NCBI GenBank assembly: GCA_028687155.1
Contig: JAQUAR010000077.1
Span: forward strand, 1 to 6,484
Direction of reading: 5' to 3'
DNA: 6,484 nt
From: Methylacidiphilaceae bacterium
GTDB taxonomy: Bacteria; Verrucomicrobiota; Verrucomicrobiia; Methylacidiphilales; Methylacidiphilaceae
Below, piece after piece: positions 6,318 to 6,484 of the stretch; the stretch's first letter is position 1; every line of letters begins with the position of its first letter. Below the pieces are notes generated by a model, which was not told the DNA's origin, made no database searches, and saw nothing but the letters and a program-made list of their open reading frames with translations. The position numbers and the translations under genes are program-made.

Positions 6318-6484
6318 ATGAGCAGTTCGACCCCCCCTACCGTTGCCCCCGGTTTATCCAATCCGCCCGCGGAAGAGGGGCTCGCGGCCCTGGCGGCAAA
6401 TGTGGTTCGCGGCCTGGCAATGGATGGAGTGCAGAAGGCCAATTCCGGTCATCCCGGCCTGCCCATGGGAATGGCGGACGCCGC
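6318..6484 (+). CDS. tkt: Transketolase, N-terminal part (cut by window end)
   Basis: Transketolase is a thiamine-diphosphate enzyme that transfers two-carbon units between sugar phosphates. In the CBB cycle it makes xylulose-5-phosphate and ribose-5-phosphate for the regeneration of ribulose-1,5-bisphosphate. Only 55 residues are visible. The first 20 are a variable lead ([20 protein letters not shown]), followed by [30 protein letters not shown], the conserved N-terminal transketolase signature with the SGHPG motif. The start ATG (6318-6320) is preceded by an AAGGGAAA purine stretch about 8-15 nt upstream. In an autotroph cluster it would be named cbbT. The alternative thiamine-dependent families (dihydroxyacetone synthase, DXS) fit the signature less well. 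The frame is open to the window edge. Confidence 0.93.
   Translation, partial: MSSSTPPTVAPGLSNPPAEEGLAALAANVVRGLAMDGVQKANSGHPGLPMGMADA

Overview
The window is about 60% GC by eye and looks like a chromosomal segment of a bacterium that fixes CO2 through the Calvin-Benson-Bassham (CBB) cycle. A red-type Rubisco activase gene (cbbX) is followed on the + strand by the start of a transketolase gene. The combination would suit an autotrophic proteobacterium or a verrucomicrobial methanotroph (Methylacidiphilum/Methylacidimicrobium type). I lean towards the latter on general appearance only; there is no rRNA or other phylogenetic marker strong enough to decide.

Layout. (1) 31-275, - strand: a probable frameshifted gene remnant. 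(2) 292-2191, - strand: a two-gene cassette with an 8-bp overlap, made of an AAA15/OLD-like ABC-type ATPase and a small TOPRIM-like (DUF4276/RloB/AbiL-like) protein. This architecture recurs in anti-phage systems. (3) 2192-2474: a spacer with no clear gene. (4) 2475-4575, - strand: the housekeeping operon rplU-rpmA-obg, plus a TMEM14-like small membrane protein gene joined to obg by an ATGA overlap. (5) 4576-5112: a divergent control region of 537 bp. On the - strand it encodes an unusually well-structured rplU leader: a three-way junction closed by a 15-bp helix, a flanking hairpin, and a hairpin capped by a GNRA tetraloop just before the ribosome binding site. On the + strand it carries the cbbX leader with its own hairpin. 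(6) 5113-6057, +: cbbX. (7) 6058-6317: a spacer with a good sigma70-type promoter and a 13-bp leader hairpin. (8) 6318-6484, +: 5' end of a transketolase gene, running off the window.

Functionally, the operon at 2475-4575 serves ribosome assembly (bL21, bL27, Obg GTPase). The + strand genes serve carbon fixation: CbbX frees inhibited Rubisco active sites, and transketolase works in the regeneration of ribulose-1,5-bisphosphate. The ATPase/TOPRIM pair is accessory and probably defensive. The most notable undescribed element is the structured RNA in front of rplU. Base pairs that form only as G-U in the - strand transcript, and a GNRA loop that exists only on that strand, both point to it being a real rplU leader RNA.
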